From assembly GCA_041392625.1 (NCBI GenBank), contig JAWKLR010000003.1, positions 186,001 to 250,000 of the forward strand: a stretch of 64,000 bases of DNA, read 5' to 3'. This document shows, one piece after another, positions 35,386 through 44,326 of the stretch (position 1 is its first letter; each line of letters opens with the position of its first letter). Below the pieces are notes generated by a model. That model saw only the letters and a program-made list of their open reading frames with translations. It had not been told where the DNA came from and searched no databases. Position numbers and translations under genes: made by a program. This DNA comes from M3007 sp041392625. Lineage in GTDB: Bacteria; Bacteroidota; Bacteroidia; Chitinophagales; Saprospiraceae.

Positions 35386-36816
35386 TTATTTCTCTACTAC
35401 TATGTTTTCCAGGTAGCGAAAAATTGAAACCATCATATTGGGTCGGTCTTTTGCCTTGACTTCAAATAGATCAAGCGTTTCCCGATTCAGTTTTCTGCCA
35501 TTTACAAAGACCATTTCCGGTTTGCGCAAGGTGCTCAGGTCTTCCAATGGATTGCTGTCTGTCAAAATAAGGTTGGCTGTTTTCCCCGGCTCAATGCTGC
35601 CCAGGTGGTTCATTAGTTGATGGACTTTAGAGGCATTGATTGTGGCTGTTTTCAGGATGTCAAAATTCGACAATCCGGCTTCCTGATACAGAGCCAGTTC
35701 ATCATGCAATGAGAAGCCAGGTAGGGTAACCCCAATTCCAGCATCCGTACCACAGGCAATCGGCACACCGGCTTCATTCAATTTTTTAATGATTAATAAA
35801 TGAAACTGATGCTGCTGTAGAATGCGGTCCACTACAGCAGGGTCTTGTTGCTTGGTGGTGAACCACCGGTTAAACTGCGCTTTGCTATCCACCAGTTGAA
35901 TAGATGGATTTATGTATCGGACCGGATCTGTAGCCAGGATATCATCGTCCTCCAGCATGTTGTAAATGTTGTAAAACGCCATTAGGGTTGGACAGAATCC
36001 GGTGTGAGGCGATTCCTCAAAAAACGCAATAATTTCCTGAAGTTTTGCGGTGTCCAGGTTGAATTCCAGGGCTTGTTGTACAATGTCTTCTGTGTGCTCA
36101 ATGCTTTTTATTTGGGGCTTAAAATGGTAGGCATAGGGGACCTTTTGGGATGGATGTGCTACGATATCCATATCCGACTCAATGGCTTGTTCTACCACTG
36201 CTTCAAAAATGTCCTCTGTCAGGCCATAATAGGATTTTATAAAGTCGTATCCGCGCGCTTTGTAGGAGCGTATTTTTTGCTTTGCTTCCTCCGGACTAAA
36301 CAGTTGCAGATTGTCGTCACCAATAAATTCCGGTCCGGTGAGTTTGGGGCCGGTGGTATAAAATGCAGGCGCCAAAATAGTCCCGCTGTTGATTTCTTTT
36401 TTCATGCGCAGGTGCATTGGCATGCCCCAAACATTCCGAATTGCAGTAACGCCATTTGCAAGATAGAGCCCCAGCTCGTATTTATCCCAAACATGTACGT
36501 GCATGTCAATTAATCCGGGCAGGAGGTACTTGTTTTCACCATCAATGACCTCAATGTTTTCAAGAGTAATGCTGTCTTGTATATCCTGGATTTTACCGTC
36601 TTTTACATACACCATTTTATTGGTCAAAACGGTGTCTTGATTCATGGGAATTACGTTCACCCGGGTAAGCAGATAGCTGTTTGTTTCTGCCTTGTTTTTG
36701 GTTACATCCAAATATCCCGTTCTGTATGTATCTACTGCGATGGTGATGCCAATGTATAGCAGCAAAACACCAATAAGTATGCCCGTAAATTTAATTATGC
36801 GTTTTACAATTTTCAT
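35386..36816 (-). CDS. membrane-anchored amidohydrolase (imidazolonepropionase-like)
   Basis: 476 residues. One N-terminal membrane helix (FTGILIGVLLLYIGITIAV). Metal ligands are visible: DMHVHVW (HxH), IVAHPS, IEHTED and CGTDAG (Asp). The C-terminus PGKTANLILTDSNPLEDL is typical of the amidohydrolase-1 superfamily. Related exported enzymes act as prolidase-like or cyclic-amide hydrolases; the substrate is not known. The catalytic domain lies outside the inner membrane (inference). It starts 2 bp after the propeller lipoprotein gene, so the two form one unit. Confidence 0.87.
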   Translation of the reverse strand: MKIVKRIIKFTGILIGVLLLYIGITIAVDTYRTGYLDVTKNKAETNSYLLTRVNVIPMNQDTVLTNKMVYVKDGKIQDIQDSITLENIEVIDGENKYLLPGLIDMHVHVWDKYELGLYLANGVTAIRNVWGMPMHLRMKKEINSGTILAPAFYTTGPKLTGPEFIGDDNLQLFSPEEAKQKIRSYKARGYDFIKSYYGLTEDIFEAVVEQAIESDMDIVAHPSQKVPYAYHFKPQIKSIEHTEDIVQQALEFNLDTAKLQEIIAFFEESPHTGFCPTLMAFYNIYNMLEDDDILATDPVRYINPSIQLVDSKAQFNRWFTTKQQDPAVVDRILQQHQFHLLIIKKLNEAGVPIACGTDAGIGVTLPGFSLHDELALYQEAGLSNFDILKTATINASKVHQLMNHLGSIEPGKTANLILTDSNPLEDLSTLRKPEMVFVNGRKLNRETLDLFEVKAKDRPNMMVSIFRYLENIVVEK

Positions 36817-36818
36817 TT

Positions 36819-37880
36819 CTAATCCCAGGGTCCGTTTTTAGTTACATTTTTAATTTCCTTACCATCAAAACGGAACAGTCCACCTGAAAAGCCAAGCCAT
36901 AGTGTTCCGTTTTTATCTTCCTGAATTCCCTGGACGGCAAATCGTTGGGTGAGGTCCATCCGGTCGTTTTTATCAAATAGGGTAAACTGTCCGTTTGCAT
37001 AGCGGTAGAGTCCGGTGTCCAGTGCGCAAATCCAAATGGCTCCTTTAGAGTCTTTGTAGAGGATGTAAATGTCATTTTGGCTGAGCCCCTTAACTTCGGG
37101 AAATTGGGTAAAGGTCTTGCCGTCGTAAAGGGTAAGTCCACCTTTGTTTTGGGTTTCAGGGTTGTCAGAAGAAATAGCTGATATCCACAAGCGCCCCTGG
37201 TCGTCTTCCACTATGCTGGTAACATTGTTGCTGCACAGCCCGTCCGCTTCTGTAAAATGCGTGCAGGTAGTGCCATCAAATCGGCACAAACCAAGTCCGT
37301 CTCGCCCAAACCACAGATTTCCTTTACTGTCTTCAATCAGACTCCAAATTTTTCCAAGTTCCCATTTATAGGAAATTTCCTCCAAGGTGGGTTTGGTCAA
37401 TATAAATTCGTTGAATCGTGTGCCATCGAATTGAAACAAACCATGATTGGTTCCTGCCCAAATCGTTCCGTTTCGGTCAATTAAAAATTTACATCCCGGA
37501 CCATGAAGGCCCTGTTCTACCCCAAAGTGTGTGAAGGAGGTCCCGTCAAACCGGTCGGCTCCATTATGGGTCCCCAGCCATATGTTCCCGGCTGTATCTT
37601 CAGCGATGTGAGCAACTGTGTTACTTTCCAGTCCGTCTTTTATTGAGAAATACCGCAATTGTTTGCCATCATACCGGGCTACGCCATAAGCCATGGTACC
37701 AAACCAGAGGTTTCCTTTGGAGTCTTGAAATGCGGAAACGACAAAATCAGCAATCTGTTGATCGGGTTGCTCCGTTTTGGTTTCAGTGCCTTTGTTGAGT
37801 TCCTGCCCGGAGCAGGCTGTAAATGCAAATAAAAAACCAAGGAGGAGGGGCGTGTAAAAATGTGCGGGGAGTTTGAGCAA
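36819..37880 (-). CDS. two-component-type propeller lipoprotein without kinase
   Basis: 353 residues from a TTG start. A lipobox (LFAFTACSG, C23) makes it a lipoprotein. The rest is repeated Reg_prop blades of about 40-45 residues: GNLWFGTMAYGVARYDG, GNIWLGTHNGADRFDG, GTIWAGTNHGLFQFDG, GNLWFGRDGLGLCRFDG, GAIWICALDTGLYRYANG, GTLWLGFSGGLFRFDG. These are the sensor blades seen in HTCS regulators, here without TM, kinase or regulator parts. It follows the response regulator gene by 90 bp on the same strand and precedes the amidohydrolase by 2 bp, so a role as a detached ligand-sensing partner of the adjacent kinase is plausible but unproven. Confidence 0.85.
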   Translation of the reverse strand: MLKLPAHFYTPLLLGFLFAFTACSGQELNKGTETKTEQPDQQIADFVVSAFQDSKGNLWFGTMAYGVARYDGKQLRYFSIKDGLESNTVAHIAEDTAGNIWLGTHNGADRFDGTSFTHFGVEQGLHGPGCKFLIDRNGTIWAGTNHGLFQFDGTRFNEFILTKPTLEEISYKWELGKIWSLIEDSKGNLWFGRDGLGLCRFDGTTCTHFTEADGLCSNNVTSIVEDDQGRLWISAISSDNPETQNKGGLTLYDGKTFTQFPEVKGLSQNDIYILYKDSKGAIWICALDTGLYRYANGQFTLFDKNDRMDLTQRFAVQGIQEDKNGTLWLGFSGGLFRFDGKEIKNVTKNGPWD

Positions 37881-37970
37881 AGCAGTGGTATTTGAAATGA
37901 ATAATCAATCGTCACGGGTAAATATATTCCCTTTTTTATGTGGGAAAAAAAGACCACCCGCAATTATCAT

Positions 37971-38663
37971 TCATTTAACAACTAGTCGGTAACCAACGCC
38001 TTTCAGGGTAATGATTTCCAGGCTCTCATCCTCCCGCAGGTATTCCCGGAGTCGGGTAATGTACACATCCAGGTTTCGGGAGTTGAAAAAGGAGTCGTTG
38101 CCCCAGATTCCATCCAGGATTTCCTTCCGTTCTATAGCCTGGTTTATGGCTTTGGAAAGCAACTCCAGCAACTGCGTTTCCCGGTAGGATATGCGGCGGG
38201 ATTTGTTTTCCAAAACCAATTCCTGGCGTTTGGGGTAAAACGTAAACTGGCCCAATGGAATACCTTCGTCGCTTGTTTTGGGTGGGGTGTGCGCGCTTTT
38301 TAATTGCAGTAAATTCTGAATCCGCACGATGAGTTCCTCCATACTGAAGGGCTTGCGAATGTAGTCGTTTCCGCCCGCAGAAAACCCCTCAAGAACATCC
38401 TCTGTTTGGTCTTTTGCAGTAAGGTAAATGATCGGTAGGGCAGGGTGGTGGGCCCGGATTTGTTTTCCAATGGTAAAGCCATCCTCATAGGGCAGCATGA
38501 CATCAAGCAAACAAATGTGCGGATCAAACTCCGAGCAGGCAGGCATGGCATTCCGGCCGTCTTCCAGGTGGCGGACTTCAAACTTCCGGCTCTCCAGAGA
38601 TTCCCGGACGATCTTACCCAGAAATGGCTCGTCTTCGATGTACAGAATTCGTACTTTATCCAT
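37971..38663 (-). CDS. OmpR/PhoB-type response regulator
   Basis: 230 residues from ATG 38663 (MDKVRILYIEDEPFLG). Receiver domain with acidic pair ED, phospho-acceptor D54 in CLLDVMLP, T in YLTAKD and conserved Lys in RKPF. The C-terminal winged helix is of the Trans_reg_C type (FNSRNLDVYITRLREYL, ITLKGVGYRLV). Its start overlaps the end of the kinase gene by 8 bp, so they are a translationally coupled pair. Likely targets are the divergent GLPGLI/barrel genes and its own operon, given TTAACC repeats upstream of the kinase (inference). Confidence 0.93.
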   Translation of the reverse strand: MDKVRILYIEDEPFLGKIVRESLESRKFEVRHLEDGRNAMPACSEFDPHICLLDVMLPYEDGFTIGKQIRAHHPALPIIYLTAKDQTEDVLEGFSAGGNDYIRKPFSMEELIVRIQNLLQLKSAHTPPKTSDEGIPLGQFTFYPKRQELVLENKSRRISYRETQLLELLSKAINQAIERKEILDGIWGNDSFFNSRNLDVYITRLREYLREDESLEIITLKGVGYRLVVK

Positions 38664-40101
38664 GTTGTTTGGGTATGATGAAATAAAAACATGAGCCACC
38701 CTCATCCTGGTTGAACTGCCCGATTTTCCCGTTATGCTGATCTATGATGCGGGCCGCATAACTCAGTCCCAGTCCATGACCTTTTACCTGATGCCCATCC
38801 TGACTGGGGACCCGGAAAAAACGCTCAAAGAGTTTGTTTCTGAACTCATCCGGGATGCCCGGTCCGTTGTCTTTTATCGCCACACTGATCTGTTTCTCGT
38901 CTTCCTCCAGGTCGATTTGAATTTTGGCCTCCTTCCCACTGTATTTCAGGGCATTGTCCAATAGATTGTAAATGACGCCGGTAAGGTGTAAGGGGTCTCC
39001 CTGGGTATGGAAGTCGCTTCCGGAAATTCTGGTTTCTACTACTGCGTTTTGCTTTTCCAGGTGGAGTTGCATCGTGTGTATGACCTCCTCCAAAAGTTGA
39101 CGCATATCTAGCGGGACACTTTCCAGCGCCTGCATGCCCTTTTCAGGTTTTGAAAGACTCAGCACTTTATCGGTAAGCAGGCTCAGGCGTTTGAGTTCCA
39201 GCCGCGAAATTTCCAGATATTCTTTCATCTGGACGGGATTTTGCATGGCTGAAAAGTCGCGCATCGCTTCCAATGCAACGCTCACAGTTGCGATGGGTGT
39301 TTTTAATTCATGGCTGATGTTCTGAACAAAATCGTTCTTTAATTGGGTAAGCCGCTGTTGTTTTTTCAGGCTTTTAAAAACGGTAAAAAATGCCAACCCG
39401 ATGCAGATAAACAGGCAAAGTGCAAACAGGATTTCCGGCAGCATTTTTTTGAATAAAAAGGAGTTGTAGCCAATTAGTTGAGCCTGGTAGCGTTCCCCAC
39501 TGGCTATGTCGGTATAACTCCCTGCCAACAGTCCGGTAGCCTGGCTTGTTTGGATAGAATCCGAGGTAACGAAAATGGAGTATTGAACCGGCAGCCCGGC
39601 CACTTCGGTTGCATGCCGAAATCCTTTTTCCAGTTTGGGGAGGAATTCTGGTTTATCGAGAATGATGCCGTGTGTGTTGTCGCCAAGGCTGTCGGATGTC
39701 ATGTCAATTACCAGCGAAATGGACCCGGTCATATCGCTCAATCCTTGTGGTTTGTGCAGGGTGTTTATCTGAATATTCACCGAGTCATGCCATTCTGCGT
39801 ATACGTTTTCTTCCCTGGTTCGAACACCAATAAACTGGATTGAATCAGTCTGTAGTTTGAACTGTTTTTTTTTGCTTTTGATAATTTTTTCCAGCCCCTG
39901 TTCCGGTTGAAACATAAGCTCCGTCAGCAAATCCTCCTCAATTTCCCGGATGGTGCTGATAAACAAATAGCCCGCCTCTTTAGCAAGCGCCTCCTTTTCC
40001 TGTTTGTAGCTGGAGTACAAATAAAAAGCAAGGAAGATACCGAGCAGGATCATGCTCAGAACCATCAAAAAATGGGCAAGTGTAGTTTGTTTAATTTTCA
40101 T
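38656..40101 (-). CDS. sensor histidine kinase (EnvZ/PhoR type)
   Basis: 481 residues. TM1 about 8-30, a periplasmic part of about 190 residues with no recognised domain, TM2 about 222-243. HisKA with NISHELKTP (H264), N-box DNALKYSG, G1 DNGPGIPDEF, and G2 GHGLGLSYAARI close to the C-terminus. First gene of a minus-strand run: kinase, response regulator, propeller lipoprotein, amidohydrolase. Divergent from the GLPGLI gene across a 297-bp region with candidate binding sites. Confidence 0.93.
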   Translation of the reverse strand: MKIKQTTLAHFLMVLSMILLGIFLAFYLYSSYKQEKEALAKEAGYLFISTIREIEEDLLTELMFQPEQGLEKIIKSKKKQFKLQTDSIQFIGVRTREENVYAEWHDSVNIQINTLHKPQGLSDMTGSISLVIDMTSDSLGDNTHGIILDKPEFLPKLEKGFRHATEVAGLPVQYSIFVTSDSIQTSQATGLLAGSYTDIASGERYQAQLIGYNSFLFKKMLPEILFALCLFICIGLAFFTVFKSLKKQQRLTQLKNDFVQNISHELKTPIATVSVALEAMRDFSAMQNPVQMKEYLEISRLELKRLSLLTDKVLSLSKPEKGMQALESVPLDMRQLLEEVIHTMQLHLEKQNAVVETRISGSDFHTQGDPLHLTGVIYNLLDNALKYSGKEAKIQIDLEEDEKQISVAIKDNGPGIPDEFRNKLFERFFRVPSQDGHQVKGHGLGLSYAARIIDQHNGKIGQFNQDEGGSCFYFIIPKQHG

Positions 40102-40146
40102 TGATGGTTCAAAAATACGCCCTTATCCTGGCTTTGTCATGCGCCT

Positions 40147-40183
40147 TTAACCTTAATTAACCTTGGATCAAGGTTGCTTAACC
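40147..40183. promoter_or_regulatory. TTAACC repeat cluster, candidate response-regulator site
   Basis: TTAACC occurs at 40147, 40157 and 40178, that is at helical spacing of 10 and 21 bases on one face, and encloses a perfect inverted pair AACCTTG-GAT-CAAGGTT (40159-40175). OmpR-family regulators typically bind direct repeats at this spacing. It lies 46-82 bp upstream of the kinase gene and ends 21 bp before a TAnnTTTG box facing GLPGLI. Confidence 0.5.
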
Positions 40184-40204
40184 TGCTTCACAACAATGGC
40201 CCCG

Positions 40205-40212
40205 TACATTTG
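40205..40212 (+). promoter_or_regulatory. candidate -7 box TACATTTG facing GLPGLI
   Basis: An exact TAnnTTTG match right after the TTAACC cluster, with no good TTG at -33, as expected for an activator-dependent promoter. A transcript would have a leader of about 180 bases through a repeat-rich segment to the ATG at 40399. Confidence 0.4.
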
Positions 40213-40220
40213 TGAGGAAT

Positions 40221-40380
40221 TAGTTGTCAGTTGTCAGTGATCAGTCTGAAGTTCCTGGTTTATTTGGATATGAGGAGGGCAAGGGCTTTCTGACCATTGA
40301 CCACTGACCACTAACAAGGGCAAGGGCAAGCCTTGCCCCTACTGACTACTTACCACTTACCACTGACTACTAACAATTAA
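40221..40380. repeat. degenerate GTCAGT/ACTGAC inverted and direct repeats
   Basis: TTAGTTGTCAGTTGTCAGTG near 40220 is the imperfect complement of TGACCACTGACCACTAAC near 40300-40316, and the motif recurs at about 40345-40375 (ACTGACTACTTACCACTTAC). A separate small palindrome, GGGCAAGGGCAAGCCTTGCCC, spans about 40318-40338. Non-coding; lies in the leader of the GLPGLI gene. Confidence 0.6.
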
Positions 40381-40398
40381 CATATCATCTTATCAATT

Positions 40399-41049
40399 AT
40401 GAAACACTTTTGTCTTATTTCATTCATTTTATTGCCCTGGTTTTTGTTCGCTCAAAATACTTCAGGAGCCATCACATTTGTTGAGACCGTAAAACTGGAT
40501 ATTGAATTGCCAGATGCCGATGAGGAAATGTTGAAAATGATTCCCAAGGAGCAATCTGTAACCAAGGTGCTTTTTTTCAATTCCGATGCTGCATTGTACA
40601 CACTGAAAGACGAGACTGCCAATAACGATCTGGACATCAGCAGTTCTTCCGATGGCAATGAGTTTCGCTTTGAGATCAAACAGCCCAAAAACATTTTATA
40701 CACCGATCTGGACAAGGAAACAACCATCAACCTGCGGGAGTTTTTCGGTCGGGATTTTCTGATCACAGGTGACGCTACTGTTCATCAATGGAAACTGACC
40801 GGCGAAAAGCGCCGCATCGGAGAATTTGAATGTCAAAAGGCCGTGTTGATTGATACTGCTCAGGTAGTAGCAGCCTGGTTTACCCCTCAAATCCCGGTTC
40901 AGGCCGGACCTGCGGGATATGGTATGTTGCCAGGTATGATCCTGGAAATGGATTTTGATGAAGGTACCCGTACTATCATGGTGACGGATCTGGAAATTCG
41001 CCCGGTTACAAAAGATGAAATTGCAAAGCCAAGCAAAGGCAAAAAGTAA
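40399..41049 (+). CDS. GLPGLI family exported protein (3' end frameshifted)
   Basis: 216 residues as open, with a signal peptide (LISFILLPWFLFAQ). The family name motif is present as YGMLPGMILEM (about residues 174-184), after WKLTGEKRRIGEFECQKA and VAAWFTPQIPV, all typical of GLPGLI proteins. The true end is probably at 41161: adding one A to the A5 run at about 41041 and one to the A5 run at about 41080 extends the protein by VTKEEFAVIEKEKMEEMGV and a GGSGRG tail, as in relatives. GLPGLI proteins accompany CarboxypepD_reg/outer-membrane barrel proteins, and one follows here. Periplasmic; function unknown. Confidence 0.88.
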   Translation: MKHFCLISFILLPWFLFAQNTSGAITFVETVKLDIELPDADEEMLKMIPKEQSVTKVLFFNSDAALYTLKDETANNDLDISSSSDGNEFRFEIKQPKNILYTDLDKETTINLREFFGRDFLITGDATVHQWKLTGEKRRIGEFECQKAVLIDTAQVVAAWFTPQIPVQAGPAGYGMLPGMILEMDFDEGTRTIMVTDLEIRPVTKDEIAKPSKGKK

Positions 41050-41174
41050 CCAAGGAAGAATTTGCTGTCATCGAAAAGGAAAAATGGAGGAAATGGGTGT
41101 CGAAGTAGGCGGAAGCGGACGCGGAATCAAGATGATCATCACGACCGAGGAACGGAATTAATAACTCCTCCGGT

Positions 41175-41195
41175 TTGACCAGGATACCCGGTCAA
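41175..41195. terminator. weak hairpin between GLPGLI and barrel gene
   Basis: TTGACC pairs with GGTCAA around AGGATACCC, with an inner GG/CC pairing. No T-run follows on the plus strand, so it may be an attenuating or processing structure rather than a true terminator. Confidence 0.3.
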
Positions 41196-41353
41196 CTGGT
41201 GCTTCCTCTTAATTATTGAATACGTACGAAGTAAGCATAGAATGTAGCCAGCGTTACCAACCAGGTGCCAGGCTGATGGATGTTTTCTGATCAGTCTGGT
41301 GCGGTTGGGCGCCGGCCATTCCTATGCCTTTTCTTCAGATAAAAATTAGAGCT

Positions 41354-44134
41354 ATGAAAACAACTTTAATCTTATTTTTCAGCCTCATATGCCTTGGTCT
41401 TGGGGCACAGACAACCCGAATCAGCGGGCAGGTGCAGGACAGTACGGGTGCTGGCCTCCCTGCTGTCTCGGTGGTCCTGATGACCGTCTCGGATTCAGTT
41501 ATGAGCAGTTTTGGACTCAGCGATGAATCGGGTACCTTCCAGTTGAAAGCCCGACAGACAGGCAAATTCCTGGTTCAATACACCTTTCTGGGCTATACCA
41601 CTGAATGGCAGGAAGTGGAAGTATCCACTGCCGGGGAAACCATGCAGTTGAATCCGGTGATCATGAAGCCCTCCACAGAGGTGTTACCTTATGTGGAGAT
41701 CAGCGCAGAACGAAGTCCGATGCGATTTAGCAGAGATACCCTGGAATACAATGCAGCCGCATTTAAGGTAAATCCCGGGGATGCAGTGGAGGATCTCCTC
41801 AAGCAATTGCCGGGTGTGGAAGTTGAGCGGGATGGAACGGTAAAAGCCCAGGGCGAAACCGTACAAAATGTATTGGTTGATGGAAAGGAGTTTTTTGGGA
41901 AGGACACGCGAATTGCTACGAAAAATCTTCCGGCCGAATCGGTAGATAAGGTGCAGGTGTATGATAAAAAATCCGACATGGCGGAGTTTACCGGCATCGA
42001 AGATGGTCAGGATGAAAAGACCATCAACCTCAACCTGAAAGAAGGCTATAAAAGTGGCTATTTTGGTAAGGCAGATATGGGGTATGGAACCGATAATCGC
42101 TACAACGGTCGGGTAAATGTGAACCGGTTTACATCCACCGACAGGCTGTCATTTATTGGCAATTTGAACAACATCAACGAGCAGAATTTTTCGATTCAGG
42201 ATTACATTGAGTTTATGGGCGGAATTGGCGCCTTTATGTCGGGCGGTGGCGGCCGCGTAGAGATTGATTTGGGCGGCGATGGCGGGCTTCCGCCAATCGG
42301 AGGTAGCGATCAAAATCAGGGCATTCAAAGCTCGCTTGCTGCTGGACTGAACTGGTCGAAAGAAATTGGAGACAAGACCAAACTGAATGCCAGTTATTTT
42401 CTAAACCGGTTTCAAAATGATCTGAACCGATCTGCATACCGGGAGAACCTCAGCAATGAGGGCATTTTTGTCGGAACGGAAGGGGAGGAGCAAACCAGCA
42501 GCAATTTGAACAACCGCTTCAATGCGACCTTACGACATACAATTGACTCAACTCAAAATTTCATTCTTCGGGCAAACGGAGGATTTAGCAATGGCCTGCT
42601 CAACAGTCTGGGAAGTTCCGCCGCCAGCAATCCATCCGGCATATTACTCAATGATGGGATGAGGGATTATGCGTCTGACGGGAAAAACTATTCATTTGAT
42701 TCCCGCCTGACCTACCGTAAGCGGTTTGCCAAAAAAGGACGCGCGCTTATTTTAGGCGGAGAAGGTGGACTTACGAATCGTGAACGCAGCGCTGACCTGA
42801 TGGCTCTCAATCGTTACTATGATGCCATGACACTGACCGACAGCATTCTGCAAGATCAGTATTTTGACGACAGCGGCTTTAACTACGGAATCAATGCATC
42901 CTATACCGAACCACTGGGCAAGCGGCAATACCTTGAGATGAAGGCCTCCCGGCAAAATTATCAGAATGAATCCCGAAAAGACTTCTACGATATTGGTTCC
43001 GGGAACCGCATGCTGAATGAGGATTTGTCAAACCATTTCCGAAGAGGGTATACCTATGATCGGGCGGGCTTGAACTACATGTTCAATCGGAAGGCATTTC
43101 GACTAACTGCCGGAGTTGCCTACCAGGAATCCCGGCTGGACAACCTACTGATTGGAGAAGATCTTCCGTTTAAAGCCCAGTTTGCGCGCTTCCTGCCCTC
43201 GTTTTTCAGTGAGTATGAAATTGGCAACAGCAACCGCTTGTCTTTGGATTATACAACGATGTTTCGAGAGCCAAGTCCGGAACAGTTGCAGCCGGTAGTC
43301 AACAATTCGGATCCCTTGAATGTCTACATCGGGAACCCTTCATTGAAGCCGGAATACATGCACGAATTGCGATTGGGTTACTTCTTGTACGACCAGTTTT
43401 CATTTACCAGTCTCTTTGCAAACCTGACCGGGATGTACACCCAGGATCGGATCACCAATGCTACCAGCATCGACTCATTGCTAAGAAGGACCACGATGCC
43501 GATCAATGTAGAGCGGGAAATGGGTTTGCGGGGAAGTGTGCAGTTTGGAACACCGATTCGTCCGTTGCAATTGAAAATGAAACTGCGTTTGAACAGCAAT
43601 CTTACCCAGCGCATCCTGTTTGTAAATGAACTTGAGAACGATGTTCGAGACTTGCGTTCCAGTGTCAATTTCTCAATTGAGAATCGGAAAAAAGACAAAT
43701 TTGATGCTGAAATCGGAGTTCGGTTAAGCAATACGCAAACGGACTGGTCAGTAAATGAAGACTTGAATCAACAGTACACCAATTACGGATCTTATGCTGG
43801 TGTAAAGTACACGCCCGTTCCACGTTGGCTGTTTGATACGGACTTTGATTACACGGTATATTCTGCGGAGACCTTTGGAGAGCGGACGGCTATTCCTTTG
43901 TGGCAGGCGGGCATCACGCATTATTTCTTAAAGGAGCGCAAGGGGCGCATCCGCTTGTCCGTGTACGATATCTTAGGTCAAAATCAGGGACTTACCCGAA
44001 GCAGTCAGTTGAACTACATTGAGCAAACACAGTACAATGTATTGTCGCGCTATGTGATGCTGACTTTAGGATACAACCTCTCTGGATTTGGAAACAAATC
44101 CGATGGAGCCATCCACCTTAATTTTGAAAACTAA
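41354..44134 (+). CDS. CarboxypepD_reg / TonB-type outer-membrane beta-barrel protein
   Basis: 926 residues from ATG 41354, which begins a proper signal peptide (TLILFFSLICLGLGAQ); a codon at 41324 is in frame but adds charged residues. Order: carboxypeptidase-regulatory-like beta sandwich (ISGQVQDSTGAGLPAVSV, about 22-105), plug (DAVEDLLKQLPGVEVERDG, VLVDGKEFFGKD), long outer-membrane barrel ending in an aromatic-rich strand with terminal NLSGFGNKSDGAIHLNFEN. These proteins pair with GLPGLI proteins in Bacteroidota. It may secrete or take up a peptide or metal complex; no substrate can be named. Likely one operon with GLPGLI, possibly under the adjacent two-component system. Confidence 0.9.
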   Translation: MKTTLILFFSLICLGLGAQTTRISGQVQDSTGAGLPAVSVVLMTVSDSVMSSFGLSDESGTFQLKARQTGKFLVQYTFLGYTTEWQEVEVSTAGETMQLNPVIMKPSTEVLPYVEISAERSPMRFSRDTLEYNAAAFKVNPGDAVEDLLKQLPGVEVERDGTVKAQGETVQNVLVDGKEFFGKDTRIATKNLPAESVDKVQVYDKKSDMAEFTGIEDGQDEKTINLNLKEGYKSGYFGKADMGYGTDNRYNGRVNVNRFTSTDRLSFIGNLNNINEQNFSIQDYIEFMGGIGAFMSGGGGRVEIDLGGDGGLPPIGGSDQNQGIQSSLAAGLNWSKEIGDKTKLNASYFLNRFQNDLNRSAYRENLSNEGIFVGTEGEEQTSSNLNNRFNATLRHTIDSTQNFILRANGGFSNGLLNSLGSSAASNPSGILLNDGMRDYASDGKNYSFDSRLTYRKRFAKKGRALILGGEGGLTNRERSADLMALNRYYDAMTLTDSILQDQYFDDSGFNYGINASYTEPLGKRQYLEMKASRQNYQNESRKDFYDIGSGNRMLNEDLSNHFRRGYTYDRAGLNYMFNRKAFRLTAGVAYQESRLDNLLIGEDLPFKAQFARFLPSFFSEYEIGNSNRLSLDYTTMFREPSPEQLQPVVNNSDPLNVYIGNPSLKPEYMHELRLGYFLYDQFSFTSLFANLTGMYTQDRITNATSIDSLLRRTTMPINVEREMGLRGSVQFGTPIRPLQLKMKLRLNSNLTQRILFVNELENDVRDLRSSVNFSIENRKKDKFDAEIGVRLSNTQTDWSVNEDLNQQYTNYGSYAGVKYTPVPRWLFDTDFDYTVYSAETFGERTAIPLWQAGITHYFLKERKGRIRLSVYDILGQNQGLTRSSQLNYIEQTQYNVLSRYVMLTLGYNLSGFGNKSDGAIHLNFEN

Positions 44135-44287
44135 CCGATTCACTCGGTTTTATCAGAGGCTGCGCATTCTATAGTGAGCGGGGGATGGTGAATAAAAAAT
44201 GAGTATGGAAATAGTCTGGAAACGTTGAAGTTTTGGTTTTTAAAACAAAAAAGTTGGACTTTACTATTTTTTAACGGCAAAAACACC

Positions 44288-44295
44288 TACGTTTG
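44288..44295 (+). promoter_or_regulatory. candidate -7 box TACGTTTG of the histone H1-like gene
   Basis: Exact TAnnTTTG match, 32 bp before the ATG at 44327. The -33 region is only T-rich. A short leader and a strong terminator after the gene suggest an independent, highly expressed small transcript. Confidence 0.45.
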
Positions 44296-44326
44296 TTACC
44301 TATTTCATCATTAAACTATTCTTGCA

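Noticed and set aside
40221..40380. CRISPR-like short repeats
   Set aside because: Units are degenerate, occur in both orientations, and have no unique spacers of constant length; no cas gene is near.
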